Notes under the pieces: model-generated
The model's input: only the letters and a program-made list of their open reading frames with translations
Database searches by the model: none
What the model was told of the DNA's origin: nothing
NCBI GenBank assembly: GCA_031553615.1
Contig: JAVBLJ010000020.1
Span: forward strand, 1 to 64,000
Length of the DNA: 64,000 nt
Reading direction: 5' to 3'
Source: WQXF01 sp031553615
Lineage (GTDB): Bacteria > Bacillota > Clostridia > Christensenellales > Aristaeellaceae
Part shown: positions 22,853 to 31,719 of the stretch, piece by piece
Layout of the letters: each line of letters starts with the position of its first letter
How positions within the stretch are numbered: position 1 is the first letter of the stretch
Made by a program: the position numbers and the translations under genes

Positions 22853-23211
22853 TTGGAAGGTTCCCCTTCTGTTACCGTAAACGGCTCGAGCGCTCGCATT
22901 GTTTCGGGGGAGCTCTCGTACACCTTCAGGTGGATCGGCTTGGACAAATCCAGGCCGAAGATGCCCATCAGCGAACGAGCATCCAAAAGGTAGCGCTCCG
23001 AAGAAAGTTCAAATTCCCCCGGTAGCCCCTGCAGCGTCGCCACAAAGCGCTGCACCCGCTCCATGCTGGAAAGGGATACCATTACAGTTTTTATCACGGT
23101 TTCGTTCACAGCCTTTTTTTCAGTCTCTTTCTGTGTCTCGTTCTGGGTCTCGTTCTGGGTCTCGTCCACAGGCTCCACCTCGTTTTCTTCCTCGCATGCA
23201 TGCGCTGCCAA
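22849..23211 (-). CDS. HPr-like protein lacking the phospho-histidine
   Basis: From about residue 38 the product resembles an HPr fold: IKTVMVSLSSMERVQRF, then the ARSLMGIFGLDLSK segment that matches the regulatory Ser46 region of HPr, and a final helix. The IHARP active-site His is replaced by MERVQ, so it cannot carry PTS phosphate; this resembles the regulator Crh. Residues 1-35 are an acidic Glu/Thr/Gln repeat stretch (NETQ units). The TTG start at 23211 is weak, and a GTG at 23109 just before the domain is an alternative. It lies between asnA and mgsA. Confidence 0.65.
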   Translation of the reverse strand: MAAHACEEENEVEPVDETQNETQNETQKETEKKAVNETVIKTVMVSLSSMERVQRFVATLQGLPGEFELSSERYLLDARSLMGIFGLDLSKPIHLKVYESSPETMRALEPFTVTEGEPSK

Positions 23212-23220
23212 GGCATCTCG

Positions 23221-24231
23221 CTACAGCAGCGAAACACCCGCCGCCGCGCAGGCCTCCTCGGTCTCTCGGGGCCATACGGCCGATTGCACCTCGCCCACGT
23301 GCGCCTTGTGCAAAAAGAACATGCACATGCGCGATTGGCCGATGCCTCCGCCCGCCGTGTACGGCAACTCGCCGCGCAGCAGCGCCGCATGGAAGGGCAG
23401 TTCGGCGCGCTCGCTGCAGCCGCGCACCGCCAGCTGATGCTTCATTGCCTCCTCGTCCACGCGGATGCCCATCGAGGAAAGCTCCATCGCGATATCCAGC
23501 AGCGGGTAGTACACCAAGATATCGCCGTTGAGCTGCCAATCATCGTAATCGGGCGCACGGCCATCGTGCTTTGTGCCCGAGGCCAGCGCGCCGCCGATCT
23601 GCATTAGGAACACCGCACCGTGCTCCTTGGCGGCCGCGTACTCACGCTGCTTGGGCGTGAGGTTCGGGTATTCATCCTCCAATTGCTGCGAGGTCACAAA
23701 TGCGATCTGCTCGGGCAGCACGGGCTGCGCCCAATCGTAGCGCTCGGATACGAACCGCTCGGTGTGCTTTAGCGCCGCATACACGCGCCGCACCAAGTGG
23801 CGCAGCATCTGTTCGGTGCGCTCCTCGCGGCGGATGATGCGCTCCCAATCCCATTGATCGACGTAGATCGAATGGATGTTGTCGGTCTCTTCATCGCGGC
23901 GAATGGCGCTCATATCGGTGTAGAGCCCCTCGCCGGGATGGAAGCCATAGCGCGCCAGCGCAAGCCGCTTCCATTTGGCCAGCGAATGCACGATCTCCAC
24001 CAGCTCCCCTGAATCGTCTGCCAGGTCGAAACGTACCGGGCGCTCCACCCCGTTCAGCGTATCGTTAAGGCCGGAATGCTCGCGCACCATGAGCGGTGCG
24101 GACACGCGCGTCAAGTGCAGCTCGCGCGCCAAGTCCAGCTCAAAGAAATCCTTGATTTCCTTGATGGCCACCTCGGTTTCGCGGATGTCGATCGGCGAAG
24201 AGTATCCCAAAGGTATCTGGCAGGCACCCAT
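23221..24231 (-). CDS. asnA: Aspartate-ammonia ligase
   Basis: The 336-residue enzyme makes asparagine from aspartate, ammonia and ATP. It is related to class II aminoacyl-tRNA synthetases, and its hallmark segments are present: VSAPLMVREHSGLND, HSLAKWKRLALARYG, YVDQWDWE, and the C-terminal GGGIGQSR. ATG 24231 has GGGGGTGA upstream; a GTG at 24240 is less well placed. It is the first gene of the asnA, HPr-like, mgsA operon. Confidence 0.95.
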   Translation of the reverse strand: MGACQIPLGYSSPIDIRETEVAIKEIKDFFELDLARELHLTRVSAPLMVREHSGLNDTLNGVERPVRFDLADDSGELVEIVHSLAKWKRLALARYGFHPGEGLYTDMSAIRRDEETDNIHSIYVDQWDWERIIRREERTEQMLRHLVRRVYAALKHTERFVSERYDWAQPVLPEQIAFVTSQQLEDEYPNLTPKQREYAAAKEHGAVFLMQIGGALASGTKHDGRAPDYDDWQLNGDILVYYPLLDIAMELSSMGIRVDEEAMKHQLAVRGCSERAELPFHAALLRGELPYTAGGGIGQSRMCMFFLHKAHVGEVQSAVWPRETEEACAAAGVSLL

Positions 24232-24263
24232 CCGGCTCACCCCCGTGTCTCATAATTCTGAAA

Positions 24264-24293
24264 ATGATACCACAGGCGAAGAACCGTTGTCAA
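24264..24293 (-). promoter_or_regulatory. Promoter of asnA
   Basis: On the minus strand TTGACA (24293-24288), 18 bases, TATCAT (24269-24264). Confidence 0.82.
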
Positions 24294-24349
24294 ACCCGTC
24301 CTACGCTCTGCACAAGCTGTGCCTGCCGCACATAAGCGTTGCAGCCTGA

Positions 24350-24377
24350 AAACAAACCCTCGGCTTTCGCCGAAGGC
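24350..24377 (-). terminator. Terminator of the GH4 gene
   Basis: On the minus strand CCTTCGGC-GAAA-GCCGAGGG is followed by TTTGTTTT. It has a stable GNRA tetraloop. Confidence 0.85.
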
Positions 24378-24417
24378 TCGTCTCATTATATTATCCCGTA
24401 TATTATCTCGTTTTATC

Positions 24418-25920
24418 TCACTTCTGCTCGTTTGCCTTATCGGCCTCGGAGGCGTTCTTGCGCGCGGCTTCCTTATTTTGCGCCATTTCCTCCACGGTCT
24501 TGGTGTGCAGGCGCGCCGCCCCCTGGGTCACAATGGGCGGAATCAGCGTGCCCTCGCGCTCGGCGCGCGCCCATCGCTCCTTGGCCTGGGCGATGGCATG
24601 CTCGTACTGCGGCAACCACTCGGCTTGGGCGATCAGCATCTCATCCACCATTTGCCAAATCGCTTTTGGGTCGCACACCGCGCCCACCAGCGGGTCCATC
24701 ATCATCGCCTGGCGCAGCAGCAGGTCGTCGCCATGCGCACCGGCCTCCACGGCCAAGCGCTGCACCGTGATGTTGGACATGCAGGCCGCGGCGCAGCCCA
24801 GCGGCAGCTCGCCATGGCGCGGTATGTTGATGCCGTGCGTATCCACGTATCCTGGCACCTCCACCACGCAATCGTCGGGCAGGTTGGAGATGCAGCCGTT
24901 GTTTACCACGTTGAAGTGTCCGCGGTAGGGGCGGTTGGTTTCGATGCCTTCGATGATGTAGCTGCCGTGCTCCTGCGAGCGCTCTTCGGGCACGTATCGC
25001 ATCGGCGGCTCCTTGAGCCAATTGGGGAAATCGGTCTCGAACCAATTGCGCGATTCGGTGCAGATGCGCAGGTAGCCGCCGGTCTCGCCGTCGATCCAGC
25101 TGCCCAAATCGATCCAATCGAGTATCTTCTCGGTGTGCTTGCGGTACCACGGCACATATTCGGAGAGATGGCCGTTGGATTCGGTGCTGAAGTAGCCGAA
25201 GCGCTTCATCATGTCGATGCGCACCTTTTCGCAGCGCGCGATATCCGCGTTGGCCTCCATCGCGGCCAAAATGCGCTCGTTGCCCACCTCCTGGCCGTTG
25301 TGCTTTACGGAGGTGTACCAGGTCATGTGGTTGATGCCCACGCACACGATGTCGAGGTCCTTCTGCTCCAGGCCGAGCGCGCGCGCGATCAGCGCATGGC
25401 CGCCCTGCACGCCGTGGCAAAGCCCCACCGTCGGCACGCCGCCATACTGGTTGCAATACCAGGTGACCATGGCGTTGGGGTTGGAGTAATTCAGCAGCAG
25501 GCAACTCGGCGCAGCCACCTCGCGGATATCGCGGCAAAAGCCTTCCATGGCGGCGATATCGCGCTGCGCATACATCACGCCCCCGGCGCAGAGCGTGTCG
25601 CCCACGCACTGATCCACGCCGTACTTCAGCGGGATTTCCACGTCCAGCGCGAAAGCCTCCAGCATGCCGATGCGCACGCAGCAGACCACGTAGTCCGCAT
25701 CGCGGAAGGCCTCCCGCCGGTCCAGCGTGGCATAAATCTTGATGTTCAGGCCATTGGCCTCAATGTCGCGTTGGCAGAGGCGCGTCACCATGTCCAGGTT
25801 CTGCGGATTGATGTCCATGAAGGACACCTCGATGTCGCGGAATTCCGGCACGGTCAGTATGTCGGACAGCAGCTTGCGCGTGAACCCAATGGAACCAGCC
25901 CCGATGAACGATACCTTCAT
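24418..25920 (-). CDS. Family 4 glycosidase, alpha-galactosidase-like
   Basis: The 500-residue protein is a GH4 enzyme, which cleaves glycosides by an NAD- and metal-dependent redox mechanism. Seen: the NAD loop GAGSIGFT at the N-terminus, NYSNPNAM, the metal Cys in GLCHG, and GINHMTWY with the metal His. It most resembles MelA-type alpha-galactosidases, but GH4 also includes alpha-glucosidases and glucuronidases. A charged C-terminal tail of about 40 residues is unusual. ATG 25920 follows GGAGGGG. There is no signal peptide, so it acts on imported sugars. Confidence 0.9.
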   Translation of the reverse strand: MKVSFIGAGSIGFTRKLLSDILTVPEFRDIEVSFMDINPQNLDMVTRLCQRDIEANGLNIKIYATLDRREAFRDADYVVCCVRIGMLEAFALDVEIPLKYGVDQCVGDTLCAGGVMYAQRDIAAMEGFCRDIREVAAPSCLLLNYSNPNAMVTWYCNQYGGVPTVGLCHGVQGGHALIARALGLEQKDLDIVCVGINHMTWYTSVKHNGQEVGNERILAAMEANADIARCEKVRIDMMKRFGYFSTESNGHLSEYVPWYRKHTEKILDWIDLGSWIDGETGGYLRICTESRNWFETDFPNWLKEPPMRYVPEERSQEHGSYIIEGIETNRPYRGHFNVVNNGCISNLPDDCVVEVPGYVDTHGINIPRHGELPLGCAAACMSNITVQRLAVEAGAHGDDLLLRQAMMMDPLVGAVCDPKAIWQMVDEMLIAQAEWLPQYEHAIAQAKERWARAEREGTLIPPIVTQGAARLHTKTVEEMAQNKEAARKNASEADKANEQK

Positions 25921-25944
25921 ATGGATAACCCCTCCTCTGTTTGT

Positions 25945-25973
25945 TTGACAAAAAGCAATCAAAACGGTAAAAT
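25945..25973 (+). promoter_or_regulatory. Promoter of the secreted YbjN-like gene
   Basis: TTGACA (25945-25950), 17 bases, TAAAAT (25968-25973). It is followed after 70 bases by GGAGGGG and ATG 26044. Confidence 0.82.
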
Positions 25974-26043
25974 CAGGGTAGGATACCGGCATAGCGCACC
26001 ATCCAGGCTTGCCCAATCGAAATACGCAGGGAGGGGTTTTCAG

Positions 26044-26613
26044 ATGAAGCACAATCTCAAACAGCACAGTCTCGCTAGACGCATTCTCGCCGCAGTCCTC
26101 ATGCTCTGCCTCTTCATCCCCGCCGCCGCCTTGGCTGGCAGCAACGAGTACGATTCGCTGGCGGATGCAATCAAGGCCTACCTCAATAGCCAGGATTACA
26201 AGTACGATTACGATTCCACCAAGGACCGGTTCTCGTACAACATGTCGTTGGATTCCAAAATTCGCGAATGCGACGTGAGCATCTTTGTGCACGATGATGG
26301 GTTCAACGTCTACGCCTATTCCCCCATCAGCCCCAAGCCGAGCGACAGTGCTTCGATGGCCGAGGTCGCGGAATTCATCACCCGCGCTAACTACACGCTC
26401 AATCTTGGCAGCTTCGAGATGGATTACAGCGATGGCGAACTGCGCTACAAGACGTCGATCAAGTGCTTCGATTCGATCCCCTCGCAGAAGGAAATCGAGT
26501 GGCTGGTCGATATCCCCACCTACATGGTTGAAAAGTTCGGCGATGGTCTGGCCATGGTTATCCTAATGGGCACCGACGCAGAGGAAGCTTTCGCCCCCTA
26601 CGCCGAAGAGTAA
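26044..26613 (+). CDS. Secreted YbjN-like protein
   Basis: The 189-residue protein has a clear Sec signal: a basic start, a hydrophobic core (AAVLMLCLFIPAAALA) and cleavage near residue 31. The rest resembles the YbjN / type III chaperone-like fold, with a helix containing EVAEFITRANYTLNLGSFEMD and a C-terminal helix with GDGLAMVI. The role of such secreted proteins is unknown. ATG 26044 follows GGAGGGG. It diverges from the GH4 gene. Confidence 0.7.
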   Translation: MKHNLKQHSLARRILAAVLMLCLFIPAAALAGSNEYDSLADAIKAYLNSQDYKYDYDSTKDRFSYNMSLDSKIRECDVSIFVHDDGFNVYAYSPISPKPSDSASMAEVAEFITRANYTLNLGSFEMDYSDGELRYKTSIKCFDSIPSQKEIEWLVDIPTYMVEKFGDGLAMVILMGTDAEEAFAPYAEE

Positions 26614-26642
26614 TAATACTCGTCCTCCCTCTTTTTAAAGCG

Positions 26643-26677
26643 AGGCGCATCCGCTATTGGGCGGACGCGCCTTTTGC
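26643..26677 (+). terminator. Terminator after the YbjN-like gene
   Basis: AGGCGC-A-TCCGC pairs with GCGGA-C-GCGCCT around TATTGG, with one internal mismatch, followed by TTT. Confidence 0.75.
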
Positions 26678-26779
26678 ATGTTCTGTATTCTGCGAGGCCG
26701 GGGGCTTTTCCTCCCCCACCCGCTGCAAAACAAAGACTACGGCGGGTGCAAAAGCAGGCAACTAATCCTCGTTAGATTT

Positions 26780-26912
26780 CACGCAATAGATCGCGGAAGA
26801 TTTTTACGGAGGGCTAGGAGTCTGAGGGAGGCGTAGCCGGCAGCCACGCTGACCGAAGCGCGACAACGTCATTCGGATAAAGATCTGCGAGATTTGCAGG
26901 AGATCTATCGTG
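26780..26912. repeat. Structured intergenic element, copy 2
   Basis: Its core, 26798-26885, is about 84 percent identical to 20653-20740. Its flanking inverted repeat (CACGCAATAGATC and GATCTATCGTG) is unrelated in sequence to that of copy 1. It lies directly after the 3' end of the sensor kinase gene. The 26678-26779 stretch beside it holds only short G- and C-rich runs. Confidence 0.72.
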
Positions 26913-26941
26913 GAGTGGTATAAGGTGCGAATGGCACGGCA

Positions 26942-29860
26942 TTACCTTTGCTCGCCCAGCAATGCCGTCAGCGTGCGCATCACGGCACTCACGTCGATAG
27001 GCTTGGAAAGGTGGCCGTCCATACCGGCCTGCAGCGCATGCTTGACGTCCTCGCTATATGCGTTGGCGGTCATGGCGACGATGGGAACCGTGGCCGCATC
27101 GGGCCGCTCCATCGCCCGAATGCGCCGGGTGGCCTCGTAACCATCCATGCGAGGCATCTGCACGTCCATAAAGATTAAATCGTAGGCATGGCTGCCCGAG
27201 GCGGCAAACATCTCTACGGCGGCCTGCCCATCCTCGGCCTCGTCGATCCGCACGTGGGTATCGGAAAGCAGCTCACATAGCACAAAACGATTGATGTCCA
27301 CATCCTCCACCAACAGGATGCGCTTCGTAGAAAGATCGAGCCCCGCACCGGAAACCGAATGGATGGCGGAGGTCTCCACGGCATCGCTCAGCGGCATCCG
27401 CAGCGTAAAGGAGAAAGCGGAGCCCTTGCCCGGCGCGCTCTCCACTTGAATCTGCCCCCCCATAGCGTTCACCAAGCTCTGGCTGATCGCCAGCCCCAAG
27501 CCCGTGCCGCCAAAACGGCCCGCGATGGAGCTGTCCGCCTGCTCAAACGCCGTAAACAAGCGCGAAACCTGCTCGGAGCTCATGCCAATGCCAGTGTCGC
27601 TCACCTCAAATGTGAGGGCTACCGCATTGCCTTCCGGCTTGGCCATGTTCACCAGGAAGCGGATCGTACCCCCTTCGCCGGTGAATTTCACCGCATTGCC
27701 CAGCAGGTTGATGAGCACCTGCTTCAACCGCATCCTGTCGCCCCGCACGCCCATGGCCTGCAGCTCCTCCAGATTGCTGATGAACGAAACGCCTCGCGCC
27801 TCGCAACGCTGACGGATGATGCTCGATACCTCGTACAGCGCGGGGCGCAGTGCAAACGCATCGTGGGCAATCTCCACCTTGCCCGCCTCGATCTTGGAAA
27901 TATCGAGCACGTCGTTGAGTATCTCCAGCAGGTGCGAGGAGGCGACCGATATCTCGTCGATGGCATGGGTGAGCTTCTTCTCATCGGCAGCGGAACGGCG
28001 CGCCACCTCCGTCATGCCGATGATGGCGTTGAGCGGCGTTCGAATTTCGTGGCTCATGTGCGAAAGGAAATTGCCCTTGGCCATGGAGGCCTCTTGGGCT
28101 GCGATGGTCTGCTCCTCCAACTGCATCGTGCGCTGGTGCACCAGGGTTTCCAGGCGGCGGCTCATGCGGCGGTTGCGCAGCAGCATGACCAGCAGCAGCA
28201 GCATGGCCAGCGACACGCTGACCGTAACGATAACCAAGTAGGGCATGCGCGCGCGCACCAGGGTGTCCCGGTAATCGAACACCTTGCGTGCCCAGCGCTC
28301 GTAGATCGCCTCAGTATCGACCACGCGCTGCGCCTTGCTAACGATGGAGCGCAGCACTTCCTGCTCCTTAGGAAAGCCAAACAGTGACTCGAAGCCGTGT
28401 TGGAACACCAGCGCAGCCTTGAAGCCCGGTTTCTCCAGGTAATTGGTCAAACTCAGCAACATGTTTTGCGAAGCCATCACGTAATCGACCTCTCTGCGCT
28501 CCAACGCTTCGAAAGCCGTCGTGCTGTCGCTGTAGCTCACGGTATTGCGCGCCTCGGGGAACCATTCCCAGAAGCTCCGCGTGTAGACCGTGCCTTCAAT
28601 CAGGCCAACCTTGGCGTTCATCGCCTGGTTGATGTCGATATCCGCCATATCGGTGCGGGAAAGCAGCGCGCACTGCTCCTGCGCATACGGCGTATCGGAC
28701 CAAAGGAATTGGCCCTCACGCTCGGGCAAATAGAGAAGCTCGGAGAGCATCTCCCCCTCTCCGCTCTGCAGCATGTCCACCAGTTGCTTCCAGGATGTGC
28801 CCGGTTTGTTGATGGGCACAAACCGCAGCCCGGTCAGCTCGGTGATCTGCGCCAGCAGATCGATCGCCACCCCTTGGAACTCCTGCTCCTGCTCGTTGTA
28901 AAAGCAAACGGGGTAGTTGTCGTGCTCTGCCAACAGCGCAATGGCCTTTCCATTGCTCATCCGCTTTTTGATGTATTCGGCTTCTTTCGCAATCAGCTTG
29001 GATTTTACCTTGTGGCGCGCAAACGCGTGGTAACCCGTGCTGTGGAATTTGCTAATGAGCTCGGACACGCCTTCGCTCTGCAGGTACTTGTCCATCACGC
29101 TGATGATGGGCGCAAGCTCCGGGTCGGCGGTGGAGAGCGAAACCGAGGAGTAGATGAGCGGATAGTAATCCATGGCCTTGATGTAATCGTACTTATCGAA
29201 GGCCGCCTCCGCGGTGTTTTCTTCAAAAAAGCCATCGATCTCGTTGTGCAGCAGCTTCTCCGCCACCTCTTCGTAGGAATCCACAAAGAAGGTTTCAAAG
29301 GGCACATCCATGGTTTCCGCCACGCGCTGATAGGTAGTTGTCCCCTCAAAAAAGGCGAGACGAAGGGTGCGAACCCGGGAGATCTGCGCGAGGGAATCCA
29401 CTTCCGTATCGGTAAACGCCTTGACGAACCGCTCCAGGATCGGGGCGGTCATGTAATACTTCTCGCGACGCTCTGGGGTGGCGGTCAGCTCGCTGGTAAA
29501 GGAGATCGCGCGGGAATCCATCTGCTCAATCAGCTCGTCCCAATCGTGAATGCTGGGCACGAAATCGAAGCCGAACAGGCGACCCATCTCTTGGCACATT
29601 AGCGCCGCAAAGCCATCGATGTTGCCATCGCTGCCCACGAAAGCCTCGGCGGATTCGTTCATGCCGTACACGAAGCTTCCACGCACTGCGCGAAGCGCCT
29701 CGATCGCTTGAATTTCCCGCTCCGTTACCCCCGGAATATCCCGGTAGCTGGCCGCTTCCGCCTCTACAGCATAAGCGTCCTGCACTGCATAAGCGCTGCA
29801 GAAACAGCCTGTACACAGTATGCTCATCACCAGAACCGCGACCAGGAAATAACGCTGCAT
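26942..29860 (-). CDS. BvgS-like hybrid sensor histidine kinase
   Basis: The 972-residue protein has a signal anchor (residues 1-25), then two periplasmic-binding-type domains of the SBP_bac_3 class (about 45-260 and 285-510). A transmembrane helix follows near 538-560. The cytoplasmic part has a HisKA domain with SHEIRTP (His near 604), an ATPase with DTGIGM and GGTGLGLAIS, and a receiver domain with Asp near 898 in FMDVQMPRM. It probably senses an amino acid or similar small ligand. No DNA-binding partner is adjacent. ATG 29860 is chosen because the anchor begins there and a promoter lies upstream. Confidence 0.9.
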   Translation of the reverse strand: MQRYFLVAVLVMSILCTGCFCSAYAVQDAYAVEAEAASYRDIPGVTEREIQAIEALRAVRGSFVYGMNESAEAFVGSDGNIDGFAALMCQEMGRLFGFDFVPSIHDWDELIEQMDSRAISFTSELTATPERREKYYMTAPILERFVKAFTDTEVDSLAQISRVRTLRLAFFEGTTTYQRVAETMDVPFETFFVDSYEEVAEKLLHNEIDGFFEENTAEAAFDKYDYIKAMDYYPLIYSSVSLSTADPELAPIISVMDKYLQSEGVSELISKFHSTGYHAFARHKVKSKLIAKEAEYIKKRMSNGKAIALLAEHDNYPVCFYNEQEQEFQGVAIDLLAQITELTGLRFVPINKPGTSWKQLVDMLQSGEGEMLSELLYLPEREGQFLWSDTPYAQEQCALLSRTDMADIDINQAMNAKVGLIEGTVYTRSFWEWFPEARNTVSYSDSTTAFEALERREVDYVMASQNMLLSLTNYLEKPGFKAALVFQHGFESLFGFPKEQEVLRSIVSKAQRVVDTEAIYERWARKVFDYRDTLVRARMPYLVIVTVSVSLAMLLLLVMLLRNRRMSRRLETLVHQRTMQLEEQTIAAQEASMAKGNFLSHMSHEIRTPLNAIIGMTEVARRSAADEKKLTHAIDEISVASSHLLEILNDVLDISKIEAGKVEIAHDAFALRPALYEVSSIIRQRCEARGVSFISNLEELQAMGVRGDRMRLKQVLINLLGNAVKFTGEGGTIRFLVNMAKPEGNAVALTFEVSDTGIGMSSEQVSRLFTAFEQADSSIAGRFGGTGLGLAISQSLVNAMGGQIQVESAPGKGSAFSFTLRMPLSDAVETSAIHSVSGAGLDLSTKRILLVEDVDINRFVLCELLSDTHVRIDEAEDGQAAVEMFAASGSHAYDLIFMDVQMPRMDGYEATRRIRAMERPDAATVPIVAMTANAYSEDVKHALQAGMDGHLSKPIDVSAVMRTLTALLGEQR

Positions 29861-29918
29861 TTGTACACTCTCGCTTTCTGGATTGATGATCTTGCGCAAA
29901 CGGCTTTGTAGTGGCCCC

Positions 29919-29947
29919 ATTGTAGCCAATATTCCCCGCGAATGCAA
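29919..29947 (-). promoter_or_regulatory. Promoter of the sensor kinase
   Basis: On the minus strand TTGCAT (29947-29942), 17 bases, TACAAT (29924-29919). The rest of 29948-30103 shows no other clear feature. Confidence 0.75.
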
Positions 29948-30103
29948 TACCTTGCGCACATTTAATAAGTGACTTAATCTTAACAAGTGTAACCGAATTT
30001 GTAACCCATGTCATCGTAAAATCAAGCTGTTAATTCGCACAACACCCCTACAAATACAAACTTTTCTCGAACAACAAGCAGAAATCGCTCGTGCTTTCGC
30101 GCA

Positions 30104-30154
30104 ATAAAAAAACGCTCATTCCGTCACGTCATCGATGGAATAAGCGCCTTTTTT
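30104..30154. terminator. Bidirectional terminator, end of the GH2-GH51 operon
   Basis: GCGCTTATTCC and GGAATGAGCG pair around a loop, with T runs on both sides (TTTTTTT on the minus strand, TTTTTTG on the plus strand). It ends the leftward glycosidase operon. Confidence 0.85.
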
Positions 30155-30166
30155 GTCTCAGTCCGC

Positions 30167-31675
30167 TTACCTTGTAACCCGAATTACGTTCCAGCTCAGC
30201 GGCGGAATAACCATATCGAGCTTTCCGCCTTCCAGCGCGTGGAGCTTTTCCGGTTGCGGGCAGACGTTGTTCGGCCTGTCTTCGCTATTGATGGCCTTCA
30301 CGTCGGGGTGAGCCATCACCACGTGCGAAACGTTGGCCAAGCCTGCAAAGCTGCGCAGGTCGGCCTGCAATTGCAACGGCTCCGTCAGGCTGCGATTGAC
30401 CGCAAACAGGGTCACGCTGCCATCATCGTCCAAGGTAGCGGTCGCGTCGAGCTCCGGCACCCCTTTGTAATCCGTACAATCGTACACCGGTGAATCCACG
30501 ATGGCGCGCAGCGCCGTGCCCCGGCCATACTGCGAGGCATGCTTGAGCGGCCAATAGATGGTCTGCGCCCATGCACCGCCGCCGTTGCGCGTCATAATCG
30601 GCGCTATCACGTTCACCAGCTGCGCCAGGCAGCCAATCTTCACCCGATCCGCGTTGCGCAGCAGCGTGATCAGCATGGAGCCCACCAGCAGCGCATCCTC
30701 GAAGTTGTACACATCCTCCAGGATGGGCAGCGCGCGGCCCCACTTATCGCGCTTCCAGGTTTCCTTGTCCTGCTCGTGCGAGTGGTACCAAACGTTCCAC
30801 TCGTCGAAGGAAAGGTGAAGCTTCTTCTTGGAATGCTTCTTGCCGCCGATGGCGTCGCAGATCGCCACCACCGTCTTGATGAAATCATCCATATCCATGG
30901 AGCGCGCCAGGAAGCTGCGCGTATCGTTGTCGGGGTTGCCGTAGTAGCGGTGGAGCGACACGTAATCGACGTGCTCGTAACATTCGTCGAGCATGGTCAA
31001 TTCCCAATCGCCAAAGGTGGGCATCTGTGAAGAGGAAGAGCCGCACGCCACCAGCTCGATGGAAGGATCGACCCACTTCATCGCTTTGGCGGCCTCGTTC
31101 GCGACGCGGCCATACTCCAGGGCAGTCCTGTGGCCGATTTGCCAGGGGCCGTCCATCTCGTTGCCCAAGCACCAAAGCTTGATGTTGAAGGGGTCCGCCG
31201 CGCCGTTCTTCCTGCGCAGATCGCTGTAAAAGCTTCCGCCGGGGTGATTGCAGTATTCCACCACGCTGCGCGCCGCGTCCACGCCGCGGGTACCCAGATT
31301 GATGGCGTACATGGGCTCGGTGCGCGCCTCCTTGCACCAATCCACGAATTCGTGGATGCCCACCTCATTGGTCTCGGTGGTGAACCAGGCCAAGTCGAGC
31401 CGCTGCGGGCGCTGATCGCGCGGGCCCACGGAATCCTCCCAGTTGAAGCCCGATACGAAGTTGCCGCCCGGATAGCGGGTCACCGGCACATCCAGCGCAC
31501 GCACCAGCTTGATCACGTCGCGCCGAAAGCCGTTGGCATCTGCGGTTGGATGGCCGGGCTCGTAGATGCCGCCGTACACAGCGCGCCCCAGGTGTTCAAT
31601 AAAGGAACCGTATAGGCGGGGATCGATGCCTCCGATGGTGTACGCCTTATCCAGGGTGATGGTCGCCTTTTTCAT
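30167..31675 (-). CDS. Alpha-L-arabinofuranosidase, GH51
   Basis: The 502-residue enzyme removes arabinofuranosyl side chains from arabino-oligosaccharides. GH51 motifs are clear: GSFIEHLGRAVYGGIYEPGHP at the start, RYPGGNFVSGFNWED, the acid/base Glu in LGNEMDGPW, and the nucleophile Glu in FDEWNVWY. The length is normal and there is no signal peptide. ATG 31675 follows AAAGGAG. It is the last of three genes in an operon with an esterase and a GH2 enzyme. Confidence 0.95.
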   Translation of the reverse strand: MKKATITLDKAYTIGGIDPRLYGSFIEHLGRAVYGGIYEPGHPTADANGFRRDVIKLVRALDVPVTRYPGGNFVSGFNWEDSVGPRDQRPQRLDLAWFTTETNEVGIHEFVDWCKEARTEPMYAINLGTRGVDAARSVVEYCNHPGGSFYSDLRRKNGAADPFNIKLWCLGNEMDGPWQIGHRTALEYGRVANEAAKAMKWVDPSIELVACGSSSSQMPTFGDWELTMLDECYEHVDYVSLHRYYGNPDNDTRSFLARSMDMDDFIKTVVAICDAIGGKKHSKKKLHLSFDEWNVWYHSHEQDKETWKRDKWGRALPILEDVYNFEDALLVGSMLITLLRNADRVKIGCLAQLVNVIAPIMTRNGGGAWAQTIYWPLKHASQYGRGTALRAIVDSPVYDCTDYKGVPELDATATLDDDGSVTLFAVNRSLTEPLQLQADLRSFAGLANVSHVVMAHPDVKAINSEDRPNNVCPQPEKLHALEGGKLDMVIPPLSWNVIRVTR

Positions 31676-31719
31676 ATTCCTTTTCTCCTTTGTTTATCGC
31701 ACCCGCCATACAGGGCGCA

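Noticed and set aside
24319..26043. Long plus-strand upstream extension of the YbjN-like gene
   Set aside because: The extension is antisense to the GH4 gene. The signal peptide, ribosome site and promoter all place the real start at 26044.
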